Shown here: in pieces, positions 9,368 through 17,611 of the stretch
Position numbering within the stretch: the stretch's first letter is position 1
Layout of the letters: the number at the start of each line of letters is the position of its first letter
Source of the DNA: UBA1206 sp050953105
GTDB lineage: Bacteria > Bacillota > Clostridia > Oscillospirales > CAG-382
DNA length: 64,000 bases
Reading direction: 5' to 3'
Assembly (NCBI GenBank): GCA_050953105.1
Contig: JBMNMA010000009.1
Location: 1 to 64,000, forward strand
Notes under the pieces: model-generated
Told to the model about the DNA's origin: nothing
Seen by the model: the letters and a program-made list of their open reading frames with translations, nothing else
Databases searched by the model: none
Made by a program: the position numbers and the translations under genes

Positions 9368-10047
9368 TATAACAGAAATCCGTGAATTGGCCCAAAAGCT
9401 CAACCTTTGGAATATCGCAAGGGGATACATTGATTTGAACGATGAGAAACTATCAAACCTTGACTATCTTAAGATGGTGTTAGAAAAAGAATTGGAGATT
9501 AGGGCCAGACAAAAACACACCAAGCTGAGGAAGGCAAGTAAGCTTCCAAACAAAGCATTTGACGCATCGAACTCAAACAAGGGCTTAAAATGGCAGATTA
9601 AACAGTTATCCAACCTGACATGGCTTAAGAAAGAGCAAAACTTAATCCTGCTGGGAAAATGCGGGACGGGTAAGACCGGTCTTGCAGCGCAACTTGGAGA
9701 AACTGCAATCAGCAATGGATATAAAACCTATTATGCGCCTTTTGATAATTTTATCGCAGTGGCAGAAAAGAAAGCCACAAATCCAAAAGCAGAAGCGATC
9801 TTTTCTTATATGCAGGAATGTGACTTAATTATTATTGATGATGTCTTTTATGTGGAACCAACCAGGGCAGAACTGCAGGCTTTTCTACCGGGCAGTTACC
9901 TTTCTTAATGAAACCAGAAGCATTATTTTTATAACCAATCGTGAACTGTCTGCATGGATAGATGCAGCCGAAGACAAGCACCTTTGCCAAACTTTATTGG
10001 ACAGAATGACGGTCAATTGTCAAATTGTTCGTTTGACTGACAAGTAA
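9360..10047 (+). pseudogene. istB: IS21 helper ATPase IstB, frameshifted
   Basis: The first frame has Walker A (LLGKCGTGKTGLA) and Walker B (LIIIDDV), then goes off-family after AELQ and stops at 9908. The expected continuation (LFYRAVTFLNETRSIIFITNREL) is in the +1 frame and runs to TAA 10047. One extra base near 9882 explains the break. The unbroken protein would be about 229 residues, shorter than typical IstB but complete in its motifs. IstB is an AAA+ target-selection partner of IstA. Confidence 0.85.
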
Positions 10048-10290
10048 ATAAAAACACTCACTTCTTTTATAATAGGGTCAAATACCTCGTTTGAAAACAA
10101 TGCCGGAAAACGGCTTAAAATAGATGCAAAAAAATCTCACGAAATTCAAAGAACTGCTTAACTTTTGAGATTTTCTGCAGTTTATAGGGTAGGGGTGAAG
10201 TGCTCCCCTCAGCGTGGACAACATGAGCAAGCTTTGAAACCGAGTCCTCATTCCATGGTATAATGTAAATGCTTTACCAATACGCAGGAT

Positions 10291-10423
10291 AGGGCAACGC
10301 TGGAGAGCGACCTGAGCAGCGTATTGGGTTTGCGGGGAAGGCGATGTCGTCAGGCATCGTCTTTTTCATTGCCTTTCCCGGAAACCAAAGCGTTAAACTC
10401 CGGGGGGTCGGGGGCGGAGCCCC
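10291..10423. ncRNA. 133-nt structured element beside IS3, copy A
   Basis: The stretch begins AGGGCAACGCTG and contains a hairpin (GGCGATG / GCATCGTC, then a T run). It ends in a G-rich motif closing with GAGCCCC. A stretch of the same length and order of parts lies at 32371-32503 beside an IS256 transposase. It overlaps the last codons of the IS3 orfB on the other strand. Its role is unknown; it may be a transposon end, a terminator or an RNA. Confidence 0.4.
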
Positions 10424-11399
10424 TGACATTGCATTCATCGCTTATGCAGGATAACGGATACACCCCTGTTTTTATGTACTCATAGTACTCGTTCGGTGAA
10501 AGCTTTGCAAGCGACCATTGGTAACGTTCGTTGTTGTAGTAATCGATCCAATCCAGCACTTTCCTTTGAATCTGCTGATGAGCGTCGCTGTTAAGCAGGC
10601 GTATTTCGTCCTTCATGTGCCCGAATAAGCTCTCCTGCGGGGCGTTGTCCCAACAGTTGCCCCGGCGGGACATCGATCTGCGCAGCTCATAGTTCCCCAG
10701 TATCTCAACAAACTTGGTGCTTGTGTAATGGCAGCCTTGATCCGAATGTATCAGCGTATCGGTGCGAAGCTCGCCGCCATGGTTATTTATCAGCTGTTTG
10801 ACCGTATCAAGAACAAAATCCACCTCAAGGGAAGTACTGCATACGCAGGCCAGCACCTGCTTCGTAAACGCATCCATGATCACCGAAACATAGGTGTACT
10901 TCAGAGAGCCGCCCGCATGGTGGGAATAGCGAGGTATGTAGGTTATATCTGTCAGCAACACTGTTCTCGGGCCAAAAGCCTTGAATTGCCGGTTTAAAAC
11001 ATTCGGAGCGACATTGTTCGTCTGCATAGCCTTGGAAATCCTGCGATATGGGTTCGGCTTGCGGATGGGACAGCGGAGGTTGTACTTTGCCATAAGCCGC
11101 CGTATTTTCTTTGGATTCATAACAACCGGCGGCTTCTGATGCAGCAAGCGCATATGTATGCCCCTGACGCCTTTGTCATAGCCGCGATACTGAAATGCCA
11201 GCAGAATCAGCTCAAAATCCGCTCGATCCTGCTCTTCAAGCTCCTTCCGTTTCTTTTCGCAAGCGACCCAGTTGTAGTAGCCGGAGCGGGAAACGCCGGC
11301 GAGCTTGCACAACTCGGAAATGTTGAGAAGATTGTTGTCGCGGCTGATCGTCGCGCGTATTATCTCATATTTTACTGAAGGTGCTGCGTTCATATACAT
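10350..11399 (-). CDS. IS3-family transposase OrfB (DDE integrase)
   Basis: The protein has an HTH_21 region (RGYDKGVRGIHMRLL) followed by an rve catalytic core. The DDE residues lie in LLTDITYIPR, IHSDQGCHYTS and NAPQESLFGHMKDE. The last 30 residues (NVRGSAPDPPEF and after) look like read-through into the element's structured terminus rather than a conserved domain. OrfB starts at ATG 11399, just after the orfA stop at 11402, and can also be reached by a -1 frameshift at 11432-11438 to give an OrfAB fusion transposase. Confidence 0.93.
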   Translation of the reverse strand: MYMNAAPSVKYEIIRATISRDNNLLNISELCKLAGVSRSGYYNWVACEKKRKELEEQDRADFELILLAFQYRGYDKGVRGIHMRLLHQKPPVVMNPKKIRRLMAKYNLRCPIRKPNPYRRISKAMQTNNVAPNVLNRQFKAFGPRTVLLTDITYIPRYSHHAGGSLKYTYVSVIMDAFTKQVLACVCSTSLEVDFVLDTVKQLINNHGGELRTDTLIHSDQGCHYTSTKFVEILGNYELRRSMSRRGNCWDNAPQESLFGHMKDEIRLLNSDAHQQIQRKVLDWIDYYNNERYQWSLAKLSPNEYYEYIKTGVYPLSCISDECNVRGSAPDPPEFNALVSGKGNEKDDA

Positions 11400-11401
11400 G
11401 G

Positions 11402-11926
11402 CTACTTTTTCTCCTGTCCCGCCAAGATAATTTTTTTTAGAAACTCTATCTCCTGGGACATGTATGCAACCTGATTGTACATTTGCGCAATGTCGGCCTC
11501 GCTTAACACCGGCAGCTTCGATTTGTTGGATCTGCGCGGCGGTTTGGGAAAGTCGTAGGTCTTTTCAGGCTGATCGACCTGCGGCTCGCTGCCCTCGGTA
11601 AAGGAAAGCCCTTTCTCTTTCTGATGCCTGAGTGTTTTTAGAAGACCATTGATCCTGCTTCTTGTCAGGATCGCCGTGTTCAGCCCGGCATCTTCAAATA
11701 TCTGTTTCGGGTCGACGCCATCGCAGTATCTTTGCCAGAAATGCTCCTTGAAAGCCTTTGTATACGATACGGACTTCCTTGAAACATAGCTGATATGCGG
11801 CGAGTCCAGCAGCTCATGAATTTGTTCGGCGGTGAGTTCGACATGCTCATACTTCCCGTCGTCCCTTTTCTTTGGGCGGCCTGCTCCGGGACGCGCGCCG
11901 CCCCTGTTTGTACCATCCTTTGCCAT
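11402..11926 (-). CDS. IS3-family OrfA (helix-turn-helix)
   Basis: The start ATG 11926 (MAKDGTNRGGARPGAGRPKK) follows an AAAGGAGG site; the frame is open further upstream but without a ribosome site. The 174-residue protein has an N-terminal basic GARPGAGRP segment, a central DNA-binding region (SYTKAFKEHFWQRYCDGVDPKQIFEDAGL) and a C-terminal coiled-coil helix (QMYNQVAYMSQEIEFLKKII) as used for IS3 OrfA oligomers. Near its end CTA-AAA-AAA-ATT forms an A-AAA-AAA slippery run. Confidence 0.85.
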   Translation of the reverse strand: MAKDGTNRGGARPGAGRPKKRDDGKYEHVELTAEQIHELLDSPHISYVSRKSVSYTKAFKEHFWQRYCDGVDPKQIFEDAGLNTAILTRSRINGLLKTLRHQKEKGLSFTEGSEPQVDQPEKTYDFPKPPRRSNKSKLPVLSEADIAQMYNQVAYMSQEIEFLKKIILAGQEKK

Positions 11927-11978
11927 TGAAATCCTCCTTTTGGAGAGCGAAGAAGTCGTTTGAATTATCATAGCATGA

Positions 11979-12110
11979 TTTGGTGTCCATTTTATGAATT
12001 CCAAACTTTTTTATCTGTCCATGATATTGATTTCCTCACTCGGTTATTTGTCCAGCGTTTTGATTTCTCGTTTCCAAATTCATTTCAATGGTTGTCCATT
12101 TTTTAGGGTG
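11979..12110. repeat. Degenerate direct repeats with TGTCCA cores
   Basis: Four TGTCCA cores occur within about 115 bases (near 11981, 12017, 12050 and 12095). Most are followed within about 12-22 bases by TTCC. They lie just outside orfA of the IS3 element and probably form its transposase-binding terminus. Confidence 0.5.
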
Positions 12111-12202
12111 CATATCAAGGGGGGTCTAAATCTCTACCGCTTTTCACCCCGGAAACGGGCGGGGGGTCACGCGCGAAAAATCGCAGTTTCAAACGGTGTC
12201 AT

Positions 12203-12757
12203 GAAATATTTCGAAGGGTTCATTGGAATAACCGAGGAAAGAAATCAATCGTATGGAGATGCGTCAGCAGATTGGAAAACACCGGTTTGTTTTGTACCGC
12301 TTCCACTATACTTGAAGATACTCTTAAAGAGAAGATTGTAGAAGCTATCAATGTAGCGGTCAGCGGAAAAAACTCTTTTCTGGCTATACTGAAAAAGAAT
12401 ATTGAAACCGTATTAAGCGAGGATTTGGATGAAAGTACAGCAGATATTGATAAAAGGCTGGAAGAACTCCAAACCGAGTTGATCCAAAAGGCAAATTCAA
12501 AGGAAAGCTACGATAATATTGTCAATGAGATTTACCGGTTACGGGATTTAAGGCAAGAAACCCTTTCGAGAAACGCTCTCCGCCAAGATAAGCGGGATCG
12601 GATTGCTGAAATGACTGACTTTCTTAACACGCAAACGGGTGATATTACGGAGTTTGATGATAAACTGGTTAGAAAACTAGTTGAAAAAACGATTGTATAT
12701 TATGACAGGTTAGTGGTGGAGTTTAAGTCTGGGTTGGAAATAGAAGTAAACCTATAG
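12203..12757 (+). pseudogene. Large serine recombinase, C-terminal fragment (copy 1)
   Basis: The frame from 12203 reads EIFRRVHWNNRGKKSIVWRC, the zinc-ribbon part of TnpX-type recombinases, then a coiled-coil (about 12380-12640) and the conserved tail VVEFKSGLEIEVNL. The N-terminal catalytic domain is missing, and the sequence just upstream (12140-12200) is only distantly alignable. Four other copies of this C-terminal half lie in the window. The fragment cannot recombine DNA by itself. Confidence 0.82.
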
Positions 12758-12765
12758 CTTGTAAT

Positions 12766-12800
12766 CACGTTGAGTGCGTGGTGTCGATGTTAAGGGTGGA
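12766..12800 (+). repeat. Dispersed CACGTTGAGTGCGTG repeat, short copy
   Basis: CACGTTGAGTGCGTG followed by a TCGATGTTAAGGG-like stretch begins 9 bases after the recombinase stop. The core recurs at 20446-20460, and a diverged copy at 15308-15330 is the integration point of the group II intron. Confidence 0.6.
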
Positions 12801-12932
12801 TAAATAGAAAGGCTGAAACAGACCATAAATAAAGTGTTTCAAGATATTGAAATTTTCTAAGATATACGATCTACTGTCGAAATATTCTAAAAGCATTATA
12901 AAATAAAATACCAAAAATTATTATTAAATCTC

Positions 12933-12975
12933 TTGACAAACAAGATTTGGTATAGTAAAATTCTAACGAACGTTA
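12933..12975 (+). promoter_or_regulatory. tetR promoter with operator
   Basis: TTGACA (12933-12938), 17 bases, then TAAAAT (12956-12961). The inverted repeat TAACG-AA-CGTTA (12964-12975) lies directly downstream of the -10 box. The same 12 bases occur before the next gene at 13721. This is consistent with autorepression by the TetR-family protein encoded at 12992. Confidence 0.75.
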
Positions 12976-12991
12976 AATAAAGGAGGGGCTT

Positions 12992-13567
12992 ATGACAGGC
13001 AAAGACTTACGTGAACGAATAAAAGAAGTAGCAGTTAAGCAATTCAATGCTAACGGTTATCATGGAACAACAATACGTAATATTGCGAAAGACGTGGATT
13101 GCTCTCTGCCCATGATCTATTATTATTATAATAATAAAAAAGAATTGTTTGATGAAATAATTAAAAAGGATTATTTTAATCTCATAAAAAAGCAGGCATC
13201 TCAGTTGAAAGATGAAAATATTATAGATTTTTACACTCAATTCATTTATAGCTTAAATGCTCTAAACGACTATGACAAACTGGTATATCGGCTTGGAATC
13301 AAAGTTTACTTATCATTCGACGGAGACGAGGAATTAATGAATCTTATGGATGAGTGGGAAAAAGGTATATTGCCAAGGCATCGTGAGATTCTCAAGCCCT
13401 ATACAAAGAACATTAATAATGAAAAAGCGATAGTACGAACATTGGTACATTTATTAGAGACACTAATAGTGGACATTGTCGTGAAAAACCGATATTTGTC
13501 TGAGGATGAAATCAGAGAAGAGATTACCATCGTCTTACAGGACTGCATAACCAAAGAAGATGATTAA
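12992..13567 (+). CDS. TetR-family transcriptional regulator
   Basis: The 191-residue protein has the classic TetR N-terminal helix-turn-helix (VAVKQFNANGYHGTTIRNIAKDVDCSLPMIYYYYNNKKELF, residues about 10-50). An all-helical ligand and dimer domain follows. A GGAGG site precedes ATG 12992. It should repress its own promoter and the 13763-15151 unit through the shared TAACGAACGTTA operator. The ligand is unknown; linkage to a membrane protease and a Cys-rich protein gives no clear inducer. Confidence 0.9.
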   Translation: MTGKDLRERIKEVAVKQFNANGYHGTTIRNIAKDVDCSLPMIYYYYNNKKELFDEIIKKDYFNLIKKQASQLKDENIIDFYTQFIYSLNALNDYDKLVYRLGIKVYLSFDGDEELMNLMDEWEKGILPRHREILKPYTKNINNEKAIVRTLVHLLETLIVDIVVKNRYLSEDEIREEITIVLQDCITKEDD

Positions 13568-13720
13568 TCTCAATCTATACTTATGCCATATCAGAAGAGA
13601 AGGTATCGATTGCCACAACTTGCCGCAGCTGGAGGATATAATTCACTGCCTGTTATGGTAATTAGACACCATCAATATTATGGATAATTACATTAATAAT
13701 GCTTCATTATATGCTAAACC

Positions 13721-13732
13721 TAACGAACGTTA
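13721..13732 (+). promoter_or_regulatory. Second TetR operator
   Basis: TAACGAACGTTA, identical to the site before tetR, lies 31 bases upstream of ATG 13763. The flanking bases (C on the left, AA on the right) match too. Confidence 0.72.
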
Positions 13733-13762
13733 AAATAAATTATTAATAAAGGAGAGATCATA

Positions 13763-14263
13763 ATGGAAATTGAAAAAAGGCTTGCATTTTTGCAAAATAC
13801 TTATGCGGTATCTATCGCAGAGACTGTAAACACATATGATAAATTAAAGGTACTAAATACGGTTGTTGAAAAAAGGAAAGAAAGACAAACACAGACGGCT
13901 CCCTATCTGAATCAACTGTTGGGCATTAATAACGTTGAAGACATCTTTCATACCCTTTCTGAAATCTATGGTTGTGCAAACTGGGCAGTAAAGAAAATTG
14001 AAGACGGGTATGTTGCTGAAGCAACATCATGTAAACTTTGTGCGCTTTCAAAGAAGATGGGCAGAGCAAATCCATGCAATGGCTGGTGCCTTGACCCAAT
14101 GATTGCCATGATTACAGCCGCATGTGGAATCGATGCCGGAAATATAGCTGTTGAAAGTACGTTGATGAATGGGAATTGCTGTAAGATGTCTATTCATATT
14201 CATGAAGAACAAAATAATGCTTCCCAAAATCCATTGCATATTAAAGTAAAGGAAGAAGAATAA
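13763..14263 (+). CDS. Cys-rich protein, possibly L-2-amino-thiazoline-4-carboxylate hydrolase-like
   Basis: This 166-residue cytoplasmic protein follows a GGAGAG site. The C-terminal half has TSCKLCALSKKMGRANPCNGWCLDP and then VESTLMNGNCCKMSI. The pattern of clustered cysteines, GWC-DP and a late TL-G-CC-I strand recalls the ATC-hydrolase / 4-vinyl-reductase-like group, but I could not confirm this. It lies behind the shared TetR operator, and its stop is immediately followed by the ATG of the next gene. Cysteines could bind a metal; no catalytic role is shown. Confidence 0.6.
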   Translation: MEIEKRLAFLQNTYAVSIAETVNTYDKLKVLNTVVEKRKERQTQTAPYLNQLLGINNVEDIFHTLSEIYGCANWAVKKIEDGYVAEATSCKLCALSKKMGRANPCNGWCLDPMIAMITAACGIDAGNIAVESTLMNGNCCKMSIHIHEEQNNASQNPLHIKVKEEE

Positions 14264-15151
14264 ATGAATGTTTATCTTAATGAAAATTGGAACCTCAACA
14301 GAACCAGATATGACATAATAAGGGAATTTTGCTTGTGCGAGAAAGTAGATGAAGAATATTTCAGATCAATAATAAAGCGAAATATCTGCAGAGATAGAGG
14401 TGATATCAAAATGGAAAAGGTGAAATTTGGCCGCAAAGAGGTATTGTTATCTGGAGCCGTTATTTTGCTGTTGCTAATTCTTCAGAAAGTGTTGGGCATT
14501 GCGGGAAGTGCTTTTGCTGATATGTTTTCATTCGAAAAAATCGACCCTTATAAAGCTTTTGCCTGGAATTTTGTACATCATATAACCATGTTGATCCTTA
14601 CGCTTTTTGTAATTCTGATACTAAATAAGCTATTCAAGTTAAATTTCGGGTTTGAGCTTGGTGACAGAAAAACAGGAACCAAATTTGTTGCTATATACAC
14701 TGCTATTATTGCAGGGGTCACACTTGTCGTTCATATACTTATGGTGGTAAATAACTCATTACCGGTATATGCCTTTCCCCTTAACAAAGGTAATATCATC
14801 GGTACTCTCTGCTTTCAATTGCTTTTAAGCGGACCAGCCGAAGAGGTACTATATCGGGCACTGCCGATTACAACCCTCGTGAAGGTGTTTGGTAAAAATA
14901 TAGAAGTGAAGTGGGGTATTACATTAGAATCAATTATTGCTTCTTTCTTGTTTGCGATTGCCCATATAAAATGGTCATTATTCCCGTTTGCAATTGAAGC
15001 GGATTATTCTCAATTTTTATATGCATTTGCACAGGGAATTATTTCCGGTAAAGCTTACCAGGACAGCAGAAGCGTCATATATCCAATGCTCATGCACAGT
15101 ATCAGCAATGTACTAATGGTTGGAACCGGGTACTTATTTCTCTTACTGTAG
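14264..15151 (+). CDS. CPBP-family intramembrane metalloprotease
   Basis: The protein is multi-pass, with hydrophobic segments starting VLLSGAVILLLLILQKV. It has the CPBP/Abi signature GPAEEVLYR (E193, E194, R198 counted from 14264), a second motif FAIAHIKW and a third with HSISN. In this family these residues hold the metal in the membrane. Two starts are possible: ATG 14264, directly after the previous stop, or ATG 14411 (MEKVKFGRK), which has a better GAGGTGAT site and removes a 49-residue soluble extension. I favour 14411. Likely co-transcribed with 13763 under TetR control. Confidence 0.85.
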   Translation: MNVYLNENWNLNRTRYDIIREFCLCEKVDEEYFRSIIKRNICRDRGDIKMEKVKFGRKEVLLSGAVILLLLILQKVLGIAGSAFADMFSFEKIDPYKAFAWNFVHHITMLILTLFVILILNKLFKLNFGFELGDRKTGTKFVAIYTAIIAGVTLVVHILMVVNNSLPVYAFPLNKGNIIGTLCFQLLLSGPAEEVLYRALPITTLVKVFGKNIEVKWGITLESIIASFLFAIAHIKWSLFPFAIEADYSQFLYAFAQGIISGKAYQDSRSVIYPMLMHSISNVLMVGTGYLFLLL

Positions 15152-15188
15152 GTTAGTGTGTTATTGCTTGCTCATGAGAAATATGAAA

Positions 15189-15330
15189 TTGCTGATATGT
15201 TCCCGCGAACAGCGATTTTTCGAAAATCAGCCAAGAACTCATTGGCATGTTCCCACGTACAGATGCAATAAAAGTAGCCCTCAGGCATCAATTCCGTAAA
15301 CACGGGCCACGTTGAGACGGTCGTAATGAT
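15189..15330 (+). repeat. Dispersed repeat, 5' part, interrupted by the intron
   Basis: This 142-base stretch (GCTGATATGTTCCC... CACGTTGAGACGG) aligns with 20325-20490. The related copy continues uninterrupted where this one meets the intron at 15331. After the intron the alignment resumes (AAAAAAATAAAG ... GCCTTGATA). It contains no gene. Confidence 0.65.
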
Positions 15331-15833
15331 GTGTGCGTCCAGCAAAGCTGGCAAATGCTAACAGGTGAAAGTCCTGTAGTGGTAAAGGTAGGGCAGCCAC
15401 TTAGTCAGTAACCAGCGTATGGAGTAATTCATGCGTTGAAGCGTTACGCAATGTTCCTTAGGGAGCAGACAAACTAGCGGGTCGTAACATAAAGTGAATA
15501 CTGCCGCACCGTTATTGACTTTCCCGAAAGGGAACAACAGGGAGTCGAGCTGAGATATCAAGAGCGAAGACAGCAGACGGTATGAAGAACCCTAAATGCA
15601 ATACCTAAGAACCCTGCGGTGTAGAGGTAGCGACACGTTAGGAAAGTATTTGTCGGAACTGGAGAGAGCCTACTTTGCACAGGCAACTGTAAAGAGGACG
15701 CATATAAGCGAAAGTGAAATTGCAGTCCTGCAAAGAGGCAGTCAGAAGTGCCCATAGTACCTACAATTGTGCAGACAACAAAACTGCACATAGGAAAGGG
15801 GCACAGCTTTATTCAAGTCTGTAGAGGAGGTAG

Positions 15834-17138
15834 GTGCTGGTGATTGCCAATAAAGCTATTAACACCCATGAAAAAGTACGAAACATCCAGAACAGACTAT
15901 ACCTTACAGCCAAAGCTGACCGAAAGAGAAAGTTCTATGCGATGTATGACAAGATATACCGTAAAGATATCTTGGAAGAAGCATGGAAACGGGTAAAACG
16001 AAATGGTGGGGCAGGCGGTGTCGATAAAGTCAGTATTGAAGACGTGAAAGCGTACGGCGAAGAAAAATTGTTGGACGAAATAGCGGAAGAATTGCGAACA
16101 GAGAAATATCGGTGCAAGCCTGTCAGACGAACCTATATTCCAAAGGCGGATGGCAAAAGAAGAGCATTAGGAATACCTACGATTAAGGACAGAATAGTAC
16201 AAATGGCGGCAAAGATAGTAATAGAGCCGGTATTTGAAGCTGATTTTCAGCCTTGTTCGTATGGATTCCGACCAAATCGAAGTGCACTACAGGCAATGGA
16301 CAGGATATTCGAAGCAGCTGATAAAGGCGGTGCTTTGTGGGTAATTGATGCCGACATTAAAGATTACTTCGGCAGTATAAGCCACGATAAACTACTTTTA
16401 CTGGTAGAGCAGAGGATAACTGACCGCAAGGTGCTGAAGCTTATAAAAGGCTGGTTGAAAGCAGGAGTGCTTGAAGCTGGACAATACAGTGAAAGTACAC
16501 TTGGAGCACCACAGGGTGGAGTTATTTCACCGCTTTTATCCAACATATATCTGAATTACTTTGATGTATACTGGAGTAAAAGATTTGGGCACCTGGGCGA
16601 GCTGGTACGATACGCAGATGATTTTGTGATATTGTGCAAGCGAAAAGCGCAAGCAGAAGAAACTTTGAAAGCGGTAAAATGGATTATGGATAAGCTGGAA
16701 CTGACATTGCACAGTGAGAAAACAAGGCTTGTTGATATGTATTTCGGAAAAGACAGCTTTGATTTTCTCGGCTTCAACAATAGATTTCAGCGGTTCAGAA
16801 ACAAAAGCTGGAAGTGGTATTGGACATTACAGCAAGTTCCATCCAAAAAGGCTATGAAGAAAATGAGAGCCAACATCAAAGAGGTGTTTGCCAGTCCGAG
16901 CAAATTGTTGTGGAGCATGGAAGAAATGGTGAATCTGCTAAATCCCAAAATCATTGGCATGAGAAATTATTATGCCAGGCGGTTTACAAGACCATGGTTG
17001 TGGAAGATAGAGAAGTACATCAATTACAAATTTACTCGGTGGTACAATCGGAAGAAACAACGTAGGTACAGGCTTGGAAATGCGGCAAAGGTTAGAGAAT
17101 TGACCTTACAGGCTGGACTGGCAAGTATTTGCGGCTGA
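15834..17138 (+). CDS. ltrA: Group II intron reverse transcriptase/maturase
   Basis: The 434-residue protein has reverse transcriptase blocks in order: KPVRRTYIPKADGKRRALGIPTIKDR, SYGFRPNRSALQAM, the SxxGAPQGGVISPLLSNIYL block and the catalytic YADD (VRYADDFVI). A maturase domain X follows in the C-terminal third. There is no HNH endonuclease domain. The start is GTG 15834 after GAGGAGG. It assists splicing and reverse-transcribes the intron at new sites. No lesion was found. Confidence 0.95.
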   Translation: MLVIANKAINTHEKVRNIQNRLYLTAKADRKRKFYAMYDKIYRKDILEEAWKRVKRNGGAGGVDKVSIEDVKAYGEEKLLDEIAEELRTEKYRCKPVRRTYIPKADGKRRALGIPTIKDRIVQMAAKIVIEPVFEADFQPCSYGFRPNRSALQAMDRIFEAADKGGALWVIDADIKDYFGSISHDKLLLLVEQRITDRKVLKLIKGWLKAGVLEAGQYSESTLGAPQGGVISPLLSNIYLNYFDVYWSKRFGHLGELVRYADDFVILCKRKAQAEETLKAVKWIMDKLELTLHSEKTRLVDMYFGKDSFDFLGFNNRFQRFRNKSWKWYWTLQQVPSKKAMKKMRANIKEVFASPSKLLWSMEEMVNLLNPKIIGMRNYYARRFTRPWLWKIEKYINYKFTRWYNRKKQRRYRLGNAAKVRELTLQAGLASICG

Positions 17139-17163
17139 ATGCTGAAGGAAGAAGAATATCGGA

Positions 17164-17196
17164 AAGCCGTATGCGGGAAAACCGCACGTACGGTTT
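17164..17196 (+). ncRNA. Group II intron domain V
   Basis: A 33-base hairpin with arms AGCCGTATGCGG and CCGCACGTACGGTT around a GAAAA loop. This is the catalytic core helix of the intron RNA, followed by domain VI. Confidence 0.88.
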
Positions 17197-17234
17197 GATG
17201 AGGGGGCGGTGGCAATCCCACTGCTCTACTCTAT

Positions 17235-17611
17235 CTAAAAAAATAAAGTTCGTAAAGCCTTGATAATACTGGGCTTTATAATGTGAAAGTGAATCTATCA
17301 ACTCGACTTAACCCCTCGATATAAGTTCATGGGAACACATCGGGGGTATATTTTTGGGCAAAAACTGAGCTTGAATTAAGACAGGGTTGAGTTGACAGGA
17401 TAGATTACGTATAGGTTGAGGAAACAAAATGGATGCACATTTTATACAATCCTATAATAAATCTTATTTATAATGGCTGAGCGTTATAATATAATCTTGA
17501 ATAGCAGAAATTGGTTTTTATAAAAAGTTAATTAGTAGATGTTAATAAGCTTTAAGCAGATAAAATAAATTTATTTTATCTACAAGATTGGTTGTTTTGG
17601 GAGGTATAGCA
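17235..17611. other. Intergenic region after the intron
   Basis: The first 40 bases are the 3' half of the dispersed repeat. GGCTTTATAATGTG suggests an old promoter or terminator stem with the upstream AAGCCTTGAT. The rest is AT-rich with no recognisable gene. Confidence 0.5.

Larger units (their letters stand above)
7895..10047 (+). mobile_element. IS21-family element (coding span; ends unresolved)
   Basis: The element has istA and istB in the usual order, with a small overlap at 9360-9367. istB carries a frameshift, so this copy is probably immobile without help. A piece of a near-identical istA lies at 45445-45690, so at least two copies have existed in this genome. I could not fix the terminal repeats. 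Confidence 0.8.
10350..12110 (-). mobile_element. IS3-family insertion sequence (approximate limits)
   Basis: The element has orfA and orfB on the minus strand, with a frameshift window between them. It has direct TGTCCA repeats outside orfA at 11979-12105, which probably belong to its terminus. Its 3' limit lies in or beyond the structured region at 10291-10423. No perfect terminal inverted repeats were identified by eye. Confidence 0.7.
15331..17234 (+). mobile_element. Group II intron
   Basis: The intron starts with GTGTGCG (15331), matching the GUGYG 5' consensus. It has about 500 bases of structured RNA, a maturase frame (15834-17138), a recognisable domain V (17164-17196) and a domain VI ending CTACTCTAT near 17234. 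Comparison with the empty relative at 20325-20560 supports both boundaries within a few bases. All parts look intact. Confidence 0.88.
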
